Shown here: piece by piece, positions 17,095-25,334 of the stretch
Numbering within the stretch: the stretch's first letter is position 1
Layout: each line of letters starts with the position of its first letter
Source of the DNA: Flavitalea sp966112615
GTDB taxonomy: Bacteria > Bacteroidota > Bacteroidia > Chitinophagales > Chitinophagaceae
DNA: 64,000 nt
Assembly (NCBI GenBank): GCA_966112615.1
Contig: CBHWDO010000002.1
Coordinates: 186,001-250,000 of the forward strand
Reading direction: 5' to 3'
The notes under the pieces: model-generated
What the model was told of the DNA's origin: nothing
The model's database searches: none
What the model saw: the letters and a program-made list of their open reading frames with translations, nothing else
Program-made: the position numbers and the translations under genes

Positions 17095-17548
17095 GTAAAA
17101 ACTTTCTGAGACTCAGAATATATCCTAAATGCAATCCTTCATGATAATTATTGAATTCAAGTGCATCCTGAATACTTCCCAAATGAAAACCTGTTGAAGT
17201 CGATCTTTCCTGGTACGTCCAATTCGACATATGATCCAGATCTTTCTCAGTCTGATCGATCAGAGATGTAAGTAATGATTTGATTTCTTCAATTTCTTCA
17301 ACATTCAATACACCTTCTGGCTTTGTTCCGGGCTTATACCTGTTCGCCATTTCGTTTGAAATATGCATCTGCTGTCCTGAACTTCTGTATATCAATCCCT
17401 GCTGTGCAACAATGATGTGTGCTGCATTCCAGATGATATTATTATTGAAGCCGGCGGGTATTTTGTTCAATTCTTCCGGGCTATATTGATTTAATATATC
17501 AACATAGATCTGGCGGTTGGTCTTCCAGGTTTTTATGAGTGACTGCAT
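17087..17548 (-). CDS. DinB family protein
   Basis: 153 residues from the ATG at 17548. The four-helix DinB/YfiT-like fold carries the usual metal-binding histidines: AAHI near residue 48 and NYHEGLHLGYILSLRK near the C-terminus. The superfamily includes thiol-dependent transferases and many proteins of unknown role; the gene is not the E. coli dinB polymerase. A perfect -7 box on the minus strand (17565-17572) supports this start. It is first in an operon with the SDR gene (8-base overlap). Confidence 0.86.
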   Translation of the reverse strand: MQSLIKTWKTNRQIYVDILNQYSPEELNKIPAGFNNNIIWNAAHIIVAQQGLIYRSSGQQMHISNEMANRYKPGTKPEGVLNVEEIEEIKSLLTSLIDQTEKDLDHMSNWTYQERSTSTGFHLGSIQDALEFNNYHEGLHLGYILSLRKFLHV

Positions 17549-17564
17549 GAGTTGTATTTGCGAG

Positions 17565-17572
17565 CAAAGATA
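17565..17572 (-). promoter_or_regulatory. -7 promoter element TATCTTTG for dinB-like/SDR operon
   Basis: Exact TAnnTTTG match on the minus strand, 16 bases before the DinB ATG. The divergent AI-2E permease starts at 17622, so both promoters share about 70 bases. Confidence 0.55.
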
Positions 17573-17621
17573 TTGGCCCTTCGCATAGTTTTTGAAGAAG
17601 TATCCCATTTAATGTATAATT

Positions 17622-18665
17622 ATGGGAGACAAAACCGATCAATATTCATTTCAGCAAAAAGTTTGGATCTCCGGTGGAATATTTTCACTCATTGTAGTTA
17701 TTCTTCTATTGCTAAAGACCTCTTTCAGTGTGTTGTTGTTAGTACTTGCCGGAGTTTTGATTGCAGTATTCTTTAAAGGGTTTGCCGGCTTGATTCAAAA
17801 GAAAACCGGTTGGAAGGAGGGTCTTTGTACCTTTTTGTCTGTAATGATAACCCTATTGCTGCTGGCATTGATCCTTTGGCTGACTGGATCAAAGATCCAG
17901 GAACAGGCTGCGCAGTTAAGCGAAACTTTACCTCAAACAACCGCGAAAGCTAAGGATTGGATTGATAATTCACCTATCGGGCAAAAGGTTGTTGAACGAC
18001 TTTCCTCTGCAGAAAGTTCCGGTAAAGCACAATCGTTGATCAAAACATTTTTTACTTCAACATTTGGGGTATTGGGTGATATCTATGTGGTATTATTCCT
18101 CGGATTATTTTTAACAGCTTCACCTCAATTATATACCAGCGGAATTGTTAAGCTGGTTCCAGCTGCAGGTAGGGCCAGAGCACAGGATATAGTGAATAAA
18201 CTGGGTGATAGTCTTAAAAAGTGGTTGAAAGGAAAGTTGTTTTCAATGTTTATTGTTTTCGTTCTGACAGCAATCGGCCTGGCTATTATAGGCGTTCCCA
18301 TGTGGCTTGTACTGGCATTGATTGCAGGGCTATTAAGCTTCATTCCAAATTTCGGTCCATTAATGGCTCTCGTTGTTGCTGCATTAGTTGGTTTGATGCA
18401 GGGGCCAACTACTACTCTTTGGATCATTGGCCTGTATGTGCTGGTTCAGCTACTTGAAAGCAATGTGATCACTCCGCAGGTTCAGCAAAAACTGATCAGT
18501 GTTCCTCCTGCACTGCTCATATTCGGCCAGTTAATGATGGGTGTACTCACTGGTGGATGGGGACTGGTACTTGCCACACCGGTTTTGCTGATTGTTATGG
18601 TGATGGTACAGGAGCTTTACGTGAAAAAACAGGATGCTAATGGAAGACAGTTTCCAGGAAACTAA
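17622..18665 (+). CDS. AI-2E family transporter (PerM-like permease)
   Basis: 347 residues, polytopic. An N-terminal cluster of membrane helices (FSLIVVILLLLKTSFSVLLLVLAG) is followed by a soluble helical insert (QEQAAQLSETLPQTTAKAKDW) and a C-terminal membrane bundle. The bundle contains the family signature LALIAGLLSFIPNFGPLMA and VIGLYVLVQLLESNVITPQVQ-type residues. Relatives are linked to autoinducer-2 export or sodium/proton exchange; the substrate here is open. Its 3' end overlaps the convergent esterase gene by 29 bases. Confidence 0.9.
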   Translation: MGDKTDQYSFQQKVWISGGIFSLIVVILLLLKTSFSVLLLVLAGVLIAVFFKGFAGLIQKKTGWKEGLCTFLSVMITLLLLALILWLTGSKIQEQAAQLSETLPQTTAKAKDWIDNSPIGQKVVERLSSAESSGKAQSLIKTFFTSTFGVLGDIYVVLFLGLFLTASPQLYTSGIVKLVPAAGRARAQDIVNKLGDSLKKWLKGKLFSMFIVFVLTAIGLAIIGVPMWLVLALIAGLLSFIPNFGPLMALVVAALVGLMQGPTTTLWIIGLYVLVQLLESNVITPQVQQKLISVPPALLIFGQLMMGVLTGGWGLVLATPVLLIVMVMVQELYVKKQDANGRQFPGN

Positions 18666-19527
18666 AAACTTTATTCCTGATATCGGGAGTATCAAACATA
18701 TCACCATAATGTGGTGCATCTTTTACAATGATGATCTCATTACGTACGCCGTATACATTTAACCAGGAACTTAATAACTGTGATTGTTTTGGCGAAACCA
18801 TATCATCTTTTTCTCCATGTATGATCAGGAATGGAGGATCGTTCTTATCAACATAATTTATTGGACTTGCTTTCTTGGAAAGATCAGGTCTTGATAAAGG
18901 TGTGGCTCCAATCAATAAACTTTCTGGTGAAGTAGGATCGTCGTTCCGGGGAAATAGCATAAGATCTGCCGGTCCGTAAAAATCAATTACACCTTTGAAT
19001 GTGAATGAATTTTTTGAACCCGGCATGATGAATTCTTTGATATGATTATTGTTAGAGAGGCCAACCAAAGATGCAAGATGTCCTCCGGCCGAAAATCCCA
19101 TCAATACAAATTTTGATCGGTCGAACCCATATTTATTTGCATGCTCATAAAGGCATGCTATTGCTTTGTTACAATCCTGTGCCTGTGCAGGGAACACCGC
19201 TTCTGTACTCCACCGGTAATCAATTGATGCCAATGCATAACCTTTACTCACGATCTCTGAAATGGTATTCTTCATATAACTCATATCTGCATACTTGTCA
19301 TTAGAAAGCCATCCTCCTCCATGTACAAAAATTACCAGGGGCATTTTCTTTGATGGTTTTGAAGGAAGATAAATATCAAGCAAATGCTTTTGAAGTGTAT
19401 CGTTATTGTATGCAATATTTGAATGCAAGATCGTTCCTTCAGGAAAGTATTTCAATACGCGATTCGTTTGTGCGAGCGCTGAAAAGCTGGTAAGAATGCT
19501 AAAAAGAATGAAAAGTATTTTTGTCAT
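18637..19527 (-). CDS. Secreted alpha/beta hydrolase (esterase/lipase, BD-FAE-like)
   Basis: 296 residues with a signal peptide (ILFILFSILTSFSALAQ). Hormone-sensitive-lipase-type oxyanion motif HGGGW (69-73) and nucleophile Ser146 in GFSAGGH. The late segment FLIIHGEKDDMVSP carries the acid, and DAPHYGD carries the catalytic His. It should be a periplasmic carboxyl- or acetyl-esterase, possibly on carbohydrate esters. It lies 18 bases after the HxlR gene on the same strand and may be read from its promoter. Confidence 0.9.
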   Translation of the reverse strand: MTKILFILFSILTSFSALAQTNRVLKYFPEGTILHSNIAYNNDTLQKHLLDIYLPSKPSKKMPLVIFVHGGGWLSNDKYADMSYMKNTISEIVSKGYALASIDYRWSTEAVFPAQAQDCNKAIACLYEHANKYGFDRSKFVLMGFSAGGHLASLVGLSNNNHIKEFIMPGSKNSFTFKGVIDFYGPADLMLFPRNDDPTSPESLLIGATPLSRPDLSKKASPINYVDKNDPPFLIIHGEKDDMVSPKQSQLLSSWLNVYGVRNEIIIVKDAPHYGDMFDTPDIRNKVFSFLETVFH

Positions 19528-19545
19528 GGCAATGTTGTTGAATAA

Positions 19546-19851
19546 TTAAACCTGTTTATTATTCAGGCTTTCAAGTTGATGAAAAATCGGAACCAGGGCC
19601 TTCCCTTTTTCTGTCAGATGATATTCAATATGTAGTGGCTTTTCTTTCACTATCACTTTTAACAAGATCTCATTCTCTTCAAGTTCTTTTAATGCAGCTG
19701 CAATGGATTGTTTATTTGAACCTTCTATTTCACGTAATAATTTATTAAAACGAACAGGCCCATTCAGTGCAGATTTGAAGATCTGCGGCTTCCATTTGCC
19801 AGATAATGTTTTTAATAATCCTTCTGCAGGACAACTTATTTCATTTTCCAT
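19546..19851 (-). CDS. HxlR family winged-helix transcriptional regulator
   Basis: 101 residues. The canonical HxlR layout is present: CP at residues 7-8, LSGKWKPQIF, GPVRFNKLLREIEGSNKQSIAAALKELE (helix-turn-helix) and the wing IEYHLTEKGKAL. Several members sense electrophiles or disulfide stress through this single N-terminal Cys. The gene is divergent from a DsbA-family gene, and a TAGTCA/TGACTA palindrome lies 12 bases upstream of its start. The target genes may be the neighbouring thiol-redox protein, SDR and esterase. Confidence 0.92.
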   Translation of the reverse strand: MENEISCPAEGLLKTLSGKWKPQIFKSALNGPVRFNKLLREIEGSNKQSIAAALKELEENEILLKVIVKEKPLHIEYHLTEKGKALVPIFHQLESLNNKQV

Positions 19852-19862
19852 ATCAATTCAGG

Positions 19863-19882
19863 TAGTCAATAATTTCTGACTA
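19863..19882. promoter_or_regulatory. Candidate HxlR operator palindrome
   Basis: TAGTCA-N8-TGACTA, with perfect 6-base arms, sits between the divergent HxlR and SpxH-like genes. The position is typical of an autoregulated HxlR operator. Binding is inferred. Confidence 0.5.
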
Positions 19883-19956
19883 ATTGTTTTGCTCAGTTTG
19901 TTGGTGGAAATTTGCACTACGAAGGTAAATCGAGCTCATCTAAAATATAATTAATT

Positions 19957-20868
19957 ATGATAAGAAAGAATAATCCCTTGATTTGTGATATTGAATCAGG
20001 TGTTTGCGCCGTTGGTCGTTCTGATGATAATGTACAAACCGCAATCAAAGCTGGCGATAAGCTTCTGAAGATTATCTATTTTACTGATCCTATCTGCTCT
20101 TCTTGTTGGGGAATAGAGCCCCAGCTAAGGAAATTAAAGCTCGAATATGGACATGTTCTGGGCTTTCAATATAAGATGGGAGGCTTATTGCCTGATTGGA
20201 GTTATAATTGCGGTGGGATCAGCAAGCCATCCGATGTTGCACATCATTGGGAAGAAGTGAGTGAATATTATGATATGCCCATCGATGGAGGGGTATGGCT
20301 TGAAGATCCTTTGCCATCTTCCTATCCTCCATCTATAGCCTTTAAGGCTGCGCAGATGCAGGATGAACACAAAGCCGTGAGCTTTTTAAGATTCCTTCGG
20401 GAAATGCTTTTCTTGGAAAAGAAAAATATTGCCAGATGGGATGTTATAAAGACAGCTGCTATTCGGTCAAACCTCGATCCGGATTTACTTCAACATCATT
20501 TTGAAGGAACTGCAAAAAAGAAATTCCAGGAAGATCTTGAATTGGCGGGCCAGCTTGGTGTGAGAGGATTTCCAACATTATTTTTTGTGGATGAAAAAGG
20601 AACTATGGAGAAAGTTTATGGTACTAAACCTTATTCTGTTTTTGAAAGTGCTGTTCATAAATTAATCCCGACAGTAATAAAAAGTTCCTACCCCAGAGAT
20701 TGGAAGTTTTTATTTGATAAATTTTTATCACTCACCTCAAAAGAATTTTCAGAACTGTCAGGTATGCTTCGGAGCCAGGTGGATGAATATTTAGATGAAA
20801 AAGTTAAAGATGGTCTTCTTTCAAAGTTGATTTCAAAAAATGGCATTATGTGGAGGAAGGTTGACTAA
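19957..20868 (+). CDS. DsbA family protein, SpxH (YjbH)-like
   Basis: 303 residues with no signal peptide, so cytoplasmic. The thioredoxin-fold DsbA module has FTDPICSSCWGIEP (Cys47-Cys50 redox pair) and the cis-proline loop GVRGFPTLFF (Pro206). This is the SpxH/YjbH and FrnE-like branch, in Firmicutes an adaptor delivering Spx to ClpXP. No Spx gene is seen here. After about residue 235 there is an extra helical tail (SLTSKEFSELSGMLRSQ ... VKDGLLSKLISKNGIMWRKV) that resembles a winged-helix end; that is a guess. It is divergent from HxlR and probably controlled by it. Confidence 0.85.
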   Translation: MIRKNNPLICDIESGVCAVGRSDDNVQTAIKAGDKLLKIIYFTDPICSSCWGIEPQLRKLKLEYGHVLGFQYKMGGLLPDWSYNCGGISKPSDVAHHWEEVSEYYDMPIDGGVWLEDPLPSSYPPSIAFKAAQMQDEHKAVSFLRFLREMLFLEKKNIARWDVIKTAAIRSNLDPDLLQHHFEGTAKKKFQEDLELAGQLGVRGFPTLFFVDEKGTMEKVYGTKPYSVFESAVHKLIPTVIKSSYPRDWKFLFDKFLSLTSKEFSELSGMLRSQVDEYLDEKVKDGLLSKLISKNGIMWRKVD

Positions 20869-20874
20869 AGTCAA
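20861..20874. promoter_or_regulatory. Palindrome at SpxH-like stop / SDR leader
   Basis: TTGACT-N2-AGTCAA, overlapping the stop codon of the DsbA-family gene. It shares the half-site AGTCA/TGACT with the palindrome at 19863-19882. A second HxlR site is possible. Confidence 0.4.
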
Positions 20875-20919
20875 TGCTATTTCTTGTCAAAAGACATTAA
20901 TTACCCGAATATCGGTTGG

Positions 20920-20927
20920 TAACTTTG
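20920..20927 (+). promoter_or_regulatory. -7 promoter element TAACTTTG before SDR gene
   Basis: Exact TAnnTTTG match, 28 bases before the ATG. The SDR therefore probably has its own start of transcription downstream of the palindrome. Confidence 0.55.
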
Positions 20928-20955
20928 TTGGATCCTATTACTTAAAATTTCTATT

Positions 20956-21747
20956 ATGAAGAGATTTGATAACAGGGTAATCATTATTACCGGGGCTGCG
21001 ATGGGACTTGGGTTTGCTGCTGCCATAGAGCTTGCTTCGCAGGGCGCATCACTTACCTTGGTTGATTACAATAAAGAGAGCCTGGACGGAGCGAAGAATG
21101 AACTCAATAAACTTTATCCCAATGTAAAACTGCTCACAATAGTTGCTGATGTATCTAATGAAGAAGCAGTAAAAAATTATGTTGAAGAAAATTTAAAAAC
21201 TTTTGGTCGTATCGATGGCTTGTACAATAACGCAGGAATTGAAGGTCGCCAGGCAGGCATGACAGATTATGACCTTGAAGTATTTAAAAAAGTAATTGAT
21301 ATCAACCTGATGGGTGTTTATTATGCCATGCGTCATGTAATTCCGGTGATGAAGAAACAACAATATGGAAGGATTGTCAATGTATCTTCTGTAGGTGGAA
21401 TCCGTGGTGTATTGAACCAGACAGCTTATGTTGCTGCAAAGCATGCTGTATCGGGTATGACGAAGAATGCCGCTTTGGAATATGGTCAGTTTGGAATTAC
21501 TACCAATGCCATTGCGCCGGGTGCTATTTTAACTCCGATGGTTGCCGAAGCATTCAGAGAAATTAATCCGCAGGATCCGAAATCTGCAGAATCAGAATAT
21601 GCAAAAGGAAACCCTACCAAGCGATTGGGACTTCCTGAAGAAGTTGCAAAAGTTGTTGCTTTTCTTTTGAGTGAGGACTCCTCGTATGTAAGTGGACAAA
21701 CCATTGCAATTGATGGAGGACAATCGAACAGTTATGGTACCGTGTAA
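20956..21747 (+). CDS. SDR family oxidoreductase
   Basis: 263 residues, classical SDR. Cofactor motif TGAAMGLG (12-19), NNAG (91-94), Ser145, Tyr158 and Lys162 (YVAAK), and the C-terminal GQTIAIDGGQS. Asp37 after strand 2 (VDYNKESL) predicts NAD rather than NADP. It follows the SpxH-like gene by 87 bases and has its own promoter box. It ends in a strong terminator. Substrate is not evident. Confidence 0.92.
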   Translation: MKRFDNRVIIITGAAMGLGFAAAIELASQGASLTLVDYNKESLDGAKNELNKLYPNVKLLTIVADVSNEEAVKNYVEENLKTFGRIDGLYNNAGIEGRQAGMTDYDLEVFKKVIDINLMGVYYAMRHVIPVMKKQQYGRIVNVSSVGGIRGVLNQTAYVAAKHAVSGMTKNAALEYGQFGITTNAIAPGAILTPMVAEAFREINPQDPKSAESEYAKGNPTKRLGLPEEVAKVVAFLLSEDSSYVSGQTIAIDGGQSNSYGTV

Positions 21748-21767
21748 GTGATAACTGTTCAAATGAA

Positions 21768-21796
21768 AAGTGCCGGCATTACCGGCACTTTTTTTT
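21768..21796. terminator. Rho-independent terminator
   Basis: AAGTGCCGG-CATTA-CCGGCACTT followed by six more T. It is 20 bases after the SDR stop and just before the convergent isomerase stop (21800). Confidence 0.92.
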
Positions 21797-21799
21797 ATG

Positions 21800-22921
21800 T
21801 TATGTTAGTTGATCCATAGTTACAACAGGAATATCTTTCGATGTATAAGTTAGTTCCCGGAAACCCTGGTGATTATATTGATAACCATTATCGGTAAGGT
21901 CCCATAACAGTGGAGAAAGATTCAGCACTGTTGCCTTATATCCCTGCACGATGGCTCCCATATTACCAGTCTGTTTTGATAATGCAGCTTCATTTTCAAT
22001 TTCAAACTGACCTTTAAAGCCTCTTGATTTCAAAGTATCAATAAAAGCTCTCCAGTCAATGCTATCGGAGCCTCCAAAGCCTGGAAGCGTGGCTTCATAA
22101 TTATGTCGGTCCCATTCATTTTGCGCAATAGGTACACCGGCACGCTTGGCAAGTGCTGTATCTACCTTTTGAGTAGCATAAAGATTTCCCCAATAGATAT
22201 CATTGCGATTACGTGTGCCTTTCACATGGATGCGGTGCAGTCGATCCATATCAGTGTGAAGAATTACATCAACAGGATTTACATGCTGCCATGCATCATG
22301 TGATGGATCATAGATCTCTCCATGTGCTTTGCTTGGAATCATTTCATACATCAGTTTTCTTGCAGCAAGAACACCTGTGAGGTTATTGAAAGTTCCTGTA
22401 AAGCCGGCGGATCGCCAGCCTTCCATTGGGCAGTTTTCATATAGAATGGTAACGCCGAGGTCTTCAGCATATCGAATGATAGGAGCGAAGACTCTTGCAT
22501 ATTCATCCAGGTTCTTTTGAAAACCATTCTCCTGGTTACCGAGTTCATGATTGTATCCAACAAAGGTTCCAACTTTTACATCATTCGCATCACCTCCTAA
22601 TAAATGTGCCATGCGAATCAACCGCAACAAATGATTTTGATTTTTTATGCGCTGGTCAGGTTCACCTCCGATCAGGTTATCAAAAGCGCCTAATGACAAC
22701 TTTAATTTGGCATGGTTGAATTTATCGATGGTAGCTTTTGCATCATCTGCAGTGAAGGATTCATAATTCAGGTGAGTAGCTACAAAGTCGTTTCTTGTTC
22801 CATCTTTTCTGAAAACACAAACATCTAGTCCCTGCACACCAATTTCAGTTGCTTTTACAATTACTTCATCGAGCGTCAGCTGATCAAAAGCTGATGTCAT
22901 GATCCAGATCTGGTTATTCAT
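21800..22921 (-). CDS. Sugar phosphate isomerase/epimerase-like TIM-barrel protein
   Basis: 373 residues of the AP-endonuclease-2/xylose-isomerase-like TIM barrel. Metal-site motifs are visible: YENCPMEGW (Glu), YDPSHDAWQHVNPV (Asp, His), HVKGTRNRNDIYWG and FEIENEAAL (Glu). There is no signal peptide. In Bacteroidota such proteins are often inositol or keto-sugar isomerases in carbohydrate uptake loci, here without a Gfo/Idh partner nearby. It is a single gene. Confidence 0.83.
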   Translation of the reverse strand: MNNQIWIMTSAFDQLTLDEVIVKATEIGVQGLDVCVFRKDGTRNDFVATHLNYESFTADDAKATIDKFNHAKLKLSLGAFDNLIGGEPDQRIKNQNHLLRLIRMAHLLGGDANDVKVGTFVGYNHELGNQENGFQKNLDEYARVFAPIIRYAEDLGVTILYENCPMEGWRSAGFTGTFNNLTGVLAARKLMYEMIPSKAHGEIYDPSHDAWQHVNPVDVILHTDMDRLHRIHVKGTRNRNDIYWGNLYATQKVDTALAKRAGVPIAQNEWDRHNYEATLPGFGGSDSIDWRAFIDTLKSRGFKGQFEIENEAALSKQTGNMGAIVQGYKATVLNLSPLLWDLTDNGYQYNHQGFRELTYTSKDIPVVTMDQLT

Positions 22922-22947
22922 TTATCCAAAATTTATTACAGGTAAAT

Positions 22948-23649
22948 TTAAACATTCACTCCGAACAGGTAACCCACCAGTGCAGAGAGTCCCATGGCAA
23001 TAGTTCCCCAAACCGTGATGCGGAGAACTGCTTTGGCAATACTTGAACCACCGATTTTTGCAGAAGTGGCTCCCAGGATGATCAAAAATAGGATGGTAAG
23101 TCCGTACAACCAGTATTCCATGGTTGGAACCGGAGCGAGCAGCACAACCATCAGTGGTAGTATTCCTCCAACGGTAAATGAAGCACCTGATGCAAGTGCT
23201 GCCTGGATAGGTTTTGCCTGGCTGATCTCATTGATGCCAAGTTCATCGCGGATATGTGCTTCCAGGGCGTTGTGTTCAGTCATTTCAATAGCAACCTGCA
23301 TAGCCGTTTCCTTCTTTAGTCCCCTTCTTTCGTAGATCTGGGCAAGGATCTTCATTTCTTCTTCCGGCATTTCTTCCAATTCTTTTTTCTCACGTTCAAT
23401 ATCTCCTTTTTCAGTATCGGTTTGAGAGCTAACAGAAACGTATTCTCCTGCCGCCATAGATAAGGCACCCGCAACCAATCCAGCAACGGTGGCCAGCACT
23501 ATGGGTTCCCTGGTGGAACTGGCAGTGGCCACACCTATGGCCAGGCTCGATATGGAAATGATACCATCATTGGCGCCCAACACGGCTGCTCTGAGCCAAT
23601 TGCTTCGGTGGATATAATGGGGGTCGAGGTAGTTATCGATGGTTAGCAT
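22948..23649 (-). CDS. VIT1/CCC1 family iron/manganese transporter
   Basis: 233 residues from the ATG at 23649 (a GTG one codon earlier is possible). Five membrane helices: the first pair carries the signature WLRAAVLGANDGIISISSLAIG and GLVAGALSMAAGEYVSVSSQ. A cytoplasmic Glu-rich loop (EREKKELEEMPEEEMKILAQ) includes likely metal ligands. Three C-terminal helices follow. The family loads Fe(II) or Mn(II) out of the cytosol. Iron handling fits with the nearby Dps gene, though a separate MDR gene lies between them. Confidence 0.9.
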   Translation of the reverse strand: MLTIDNYLDPHYIHRSNWLRAAVLGANDGIISISSLAIGVATASSTREPIVLATVAGLVAGALSMAAGEYVSVSSQTDTEKGDIEREKKELEEMPEEEMKILAQIYERRGLKKETAMQVAIEMTEHNALEAHIRDELGINEISQAKPIQAALASGASFTVGGILPLMVVLLAPVPTMEYWLYGLTILFLIILGATSAKIGGSSIAKAVLRITVWGTIAMGLSALVGYLFGVNV

Positions 23650-23734
23650 CACTCAAAATTTAAGAGTTATGCATATGAAGATAGAATTCTCTTTTAGAAA
23701 ATGGTACTTATTTGAAGTTGTTTGATGCATTGTA

Positions 23735-24694
23735 TTAGCTGGGGTCATCTGTCCACTGCATTACTACTTTTCCCCTGGTACGCATAGCTTCGATATGTCG
23801 TATTGCATCTGGTATTTCTGTGTAAGGAAATGTTTTTTCAATTGCAGGTATAACTTTTCCTTCCCCTACTAATGCGGCTAAGGTTTGCAAATCTTTTGCA
23901 TTAGCCTCGGCTGTAAACTGAGTAATTGGATATTTTCCGAATAGCTTTTTAATAAGTGTTGACATCATAAGTCCCATAGTTGTAAACCCGATCATTACAC
24001 CTCTTTTGCCCAATCTTTTATAATCCGCATAAGTAAGGTTGCCATTTGCATCTATAACCAGGTCATAACTACCCTTAAGTTGTTTGATATTTACTTTGTC
24101 ATATGCAATTGCATTTTCCGCACCTAGAGATTTAACGAAGTCGGCATTCCTGCTGGAACATACAGCAGTTACACTTGCACCATATGCCTTTGCAATCTGC
24201 ACAGCAAAATGACCCACACCTCCTGAGGCACCGTTTATCAGAACAGTTTCACCTGCCTTAATCTTTCCGTGTGTAACAAGTGCCTGGAGAGCAGTAAGCC
24301 CGGCAACAGGGATACTTGCCATCTTTACCAGGTCTACATTATTTGCAACCTTGCCACAAAAATTCACAGGCACACTTATGTATTCCGCAAAAGCACCGCC
24401 CATCAAAGTTTCCCCAAATACTTTATCTCCTATCTTGAAGCTACTTACAGTAGGACCGGCTTCTACTACAATTCCTGAAAAGTCGGCACCTGGAATCTTT
24501 TCTTTTGGCTTGATAAGACCAGATGTAAATCTTGCAAAGAATGGCTTTCCTCTCAATAGATGCCAGTCGGCCGGATTTGCAGAATTTGCAACTACTTTTA
24601 CAAGAAGGTGGTCATCTTTCAAAATTGGTTTATCTACTTCTTCTAATCGAAGCACTTCCGGACCGCCGTAAGTAGTTTTTATGAATGCTTTCAT
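23735..24694 (-). CDS. NAD(P)-dependent alcohol dehydrogenase/quinone oxidoreductase (MDR family)
   Basis: 319 residues, zinc-independent medium-chain reductase. N-terminal GroES-like domain: VVANSANPADWHLLRG and PGADFSGIVVEAG. The Rossmann domain has INGASGGVGHFAVQIAKAYGA (AxGGVG). Neither the structural zinc cysteines nor the catalytic Cys/His pair are present. It resembles RTN4IP1/YhdH-type NADPH quinone reductases. Isolated on the minus strand between VIT and Dps, its context suggests oxidative or electrophile stress. Confidence 0.9.
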   Translation of the reverse strand: MKAFIKTTYGGPEVLRLEEVDKPILKDDHLLVKVVANSANPADWHLLRGKPFFARFTSGLIKPKEKIPGADFSGIVVEAGPTVSSFKIGDKVFGETLMGGAFAEYISVPVNFCGKVANNVDLVKMASIPVAGLTALQALVTHGKIKAGETVLINGASGGVGHFAVQIAKAYGASVTAVCSSRNADFVKSLGAENAIAYDKVNIKQLKGSYDLVIDANGNLTYADYKRLGKRGVMIGFTTMGLMMSTLIKKLFGKYPITQFTAEANAKDLQTLAALVGEGKVIPAIEKTFPYTEIPDAIRHIEAMRTRGKVVMQWTDDPS

Positions 24695-24769
24695 TTTTGA
24701 AGAAGTCGGGAGACAGCACTAAAATAAATGCTACAAATAATTGATTTTTTAAGGTTTCAATATTGTGAT

Positions 24770-25258
24770 TTATTTCAAATGTGCTCTAAGCATCCAGGCC
24801 ATTTTCTCATGCTTTTCAATAAGACCGGTTATAAAGTCGCTGGTGCCCTGGTCGTGCAATTCATCTGCAAAACGGTCTATATGTTCACGCATGTGGATGA
24901 TGATGGTTTGATGATCCTCCAACAGGTCACTGATAAACCCTGCGCTGTTATTTTTTTGCCTTGTTTCCTCAGTTAGATGTGTAAGCTCCAGGTACGCTTT
25001 AAGAGTGGCTTCAGCGTAGTGGCCCAACATACGCACACGTTCAGCCACCTCATCAATGAATTGTTCTAACTGGTGATATTGTTCTTCAAAAAAAAGATGT
25101 TGTGCATGAAAATCCGGACCTTCAACATTCCAGTGTGCCTTTCTAGTTTTTATGTATAATACAGTTTCATCTGCGAGGAACCTGTTGAGCGATTGTGCAA
25201 TCTCTGAAAGGTTTTCAGGTTTAATTCCAATCGATGGTTTGTTAGTTGCTGATTTCAT
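24770..25258 (-). CDS. dps: Dps family DNA starvation/stationary-phase protection protein
   Basis: 162 residues, ferritin-like four-helix bundle. The intersubunit ferroxidase ligands are in place: His42 (AHWNVEGPDF), His54 and Glu58 (HAQHLFFEE), Asp69 and Glu73 (FIDEVAERVR). Dps dodecamers bind and oxidise Fe(II) with hydrogen peroxide and protect DNA. The N-terminus (MKSATNKPS) has only two lysines, so direct DNA binding may be weak. It is a monocistronic gene beside an MDR oxidoreductase. Confidence 0.94.
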   Translation of the reverse strand: MKSATNKPSIGIKPENLSEIAQSLNRFLADETVLYIKTRKAHWNVEGPDFHAQHLFFEEQYHQLEQFIDEVAERVRMLGHYAEATLKAYLELTHLTEETRQKNNSAGFISDLLEDHQTIIIHMREHIDRFADELHDQGTSDFITGLIEKHEKMAWMLRAHLK

Positions 25259-25334
25259 ATCATTGGTATTAATGATTAAAGAATAATTCAGCTACATAAG
25301 GTACGCATTGATTTTGACAAGAATGCATATCAAA

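Noticed and set aside
17087..17548. DNA polymerase IV (dinB)
   Set aside because: The protein is the small metal-binding DinB/YfiT-like four-helix family, unrelated to the polymerase.
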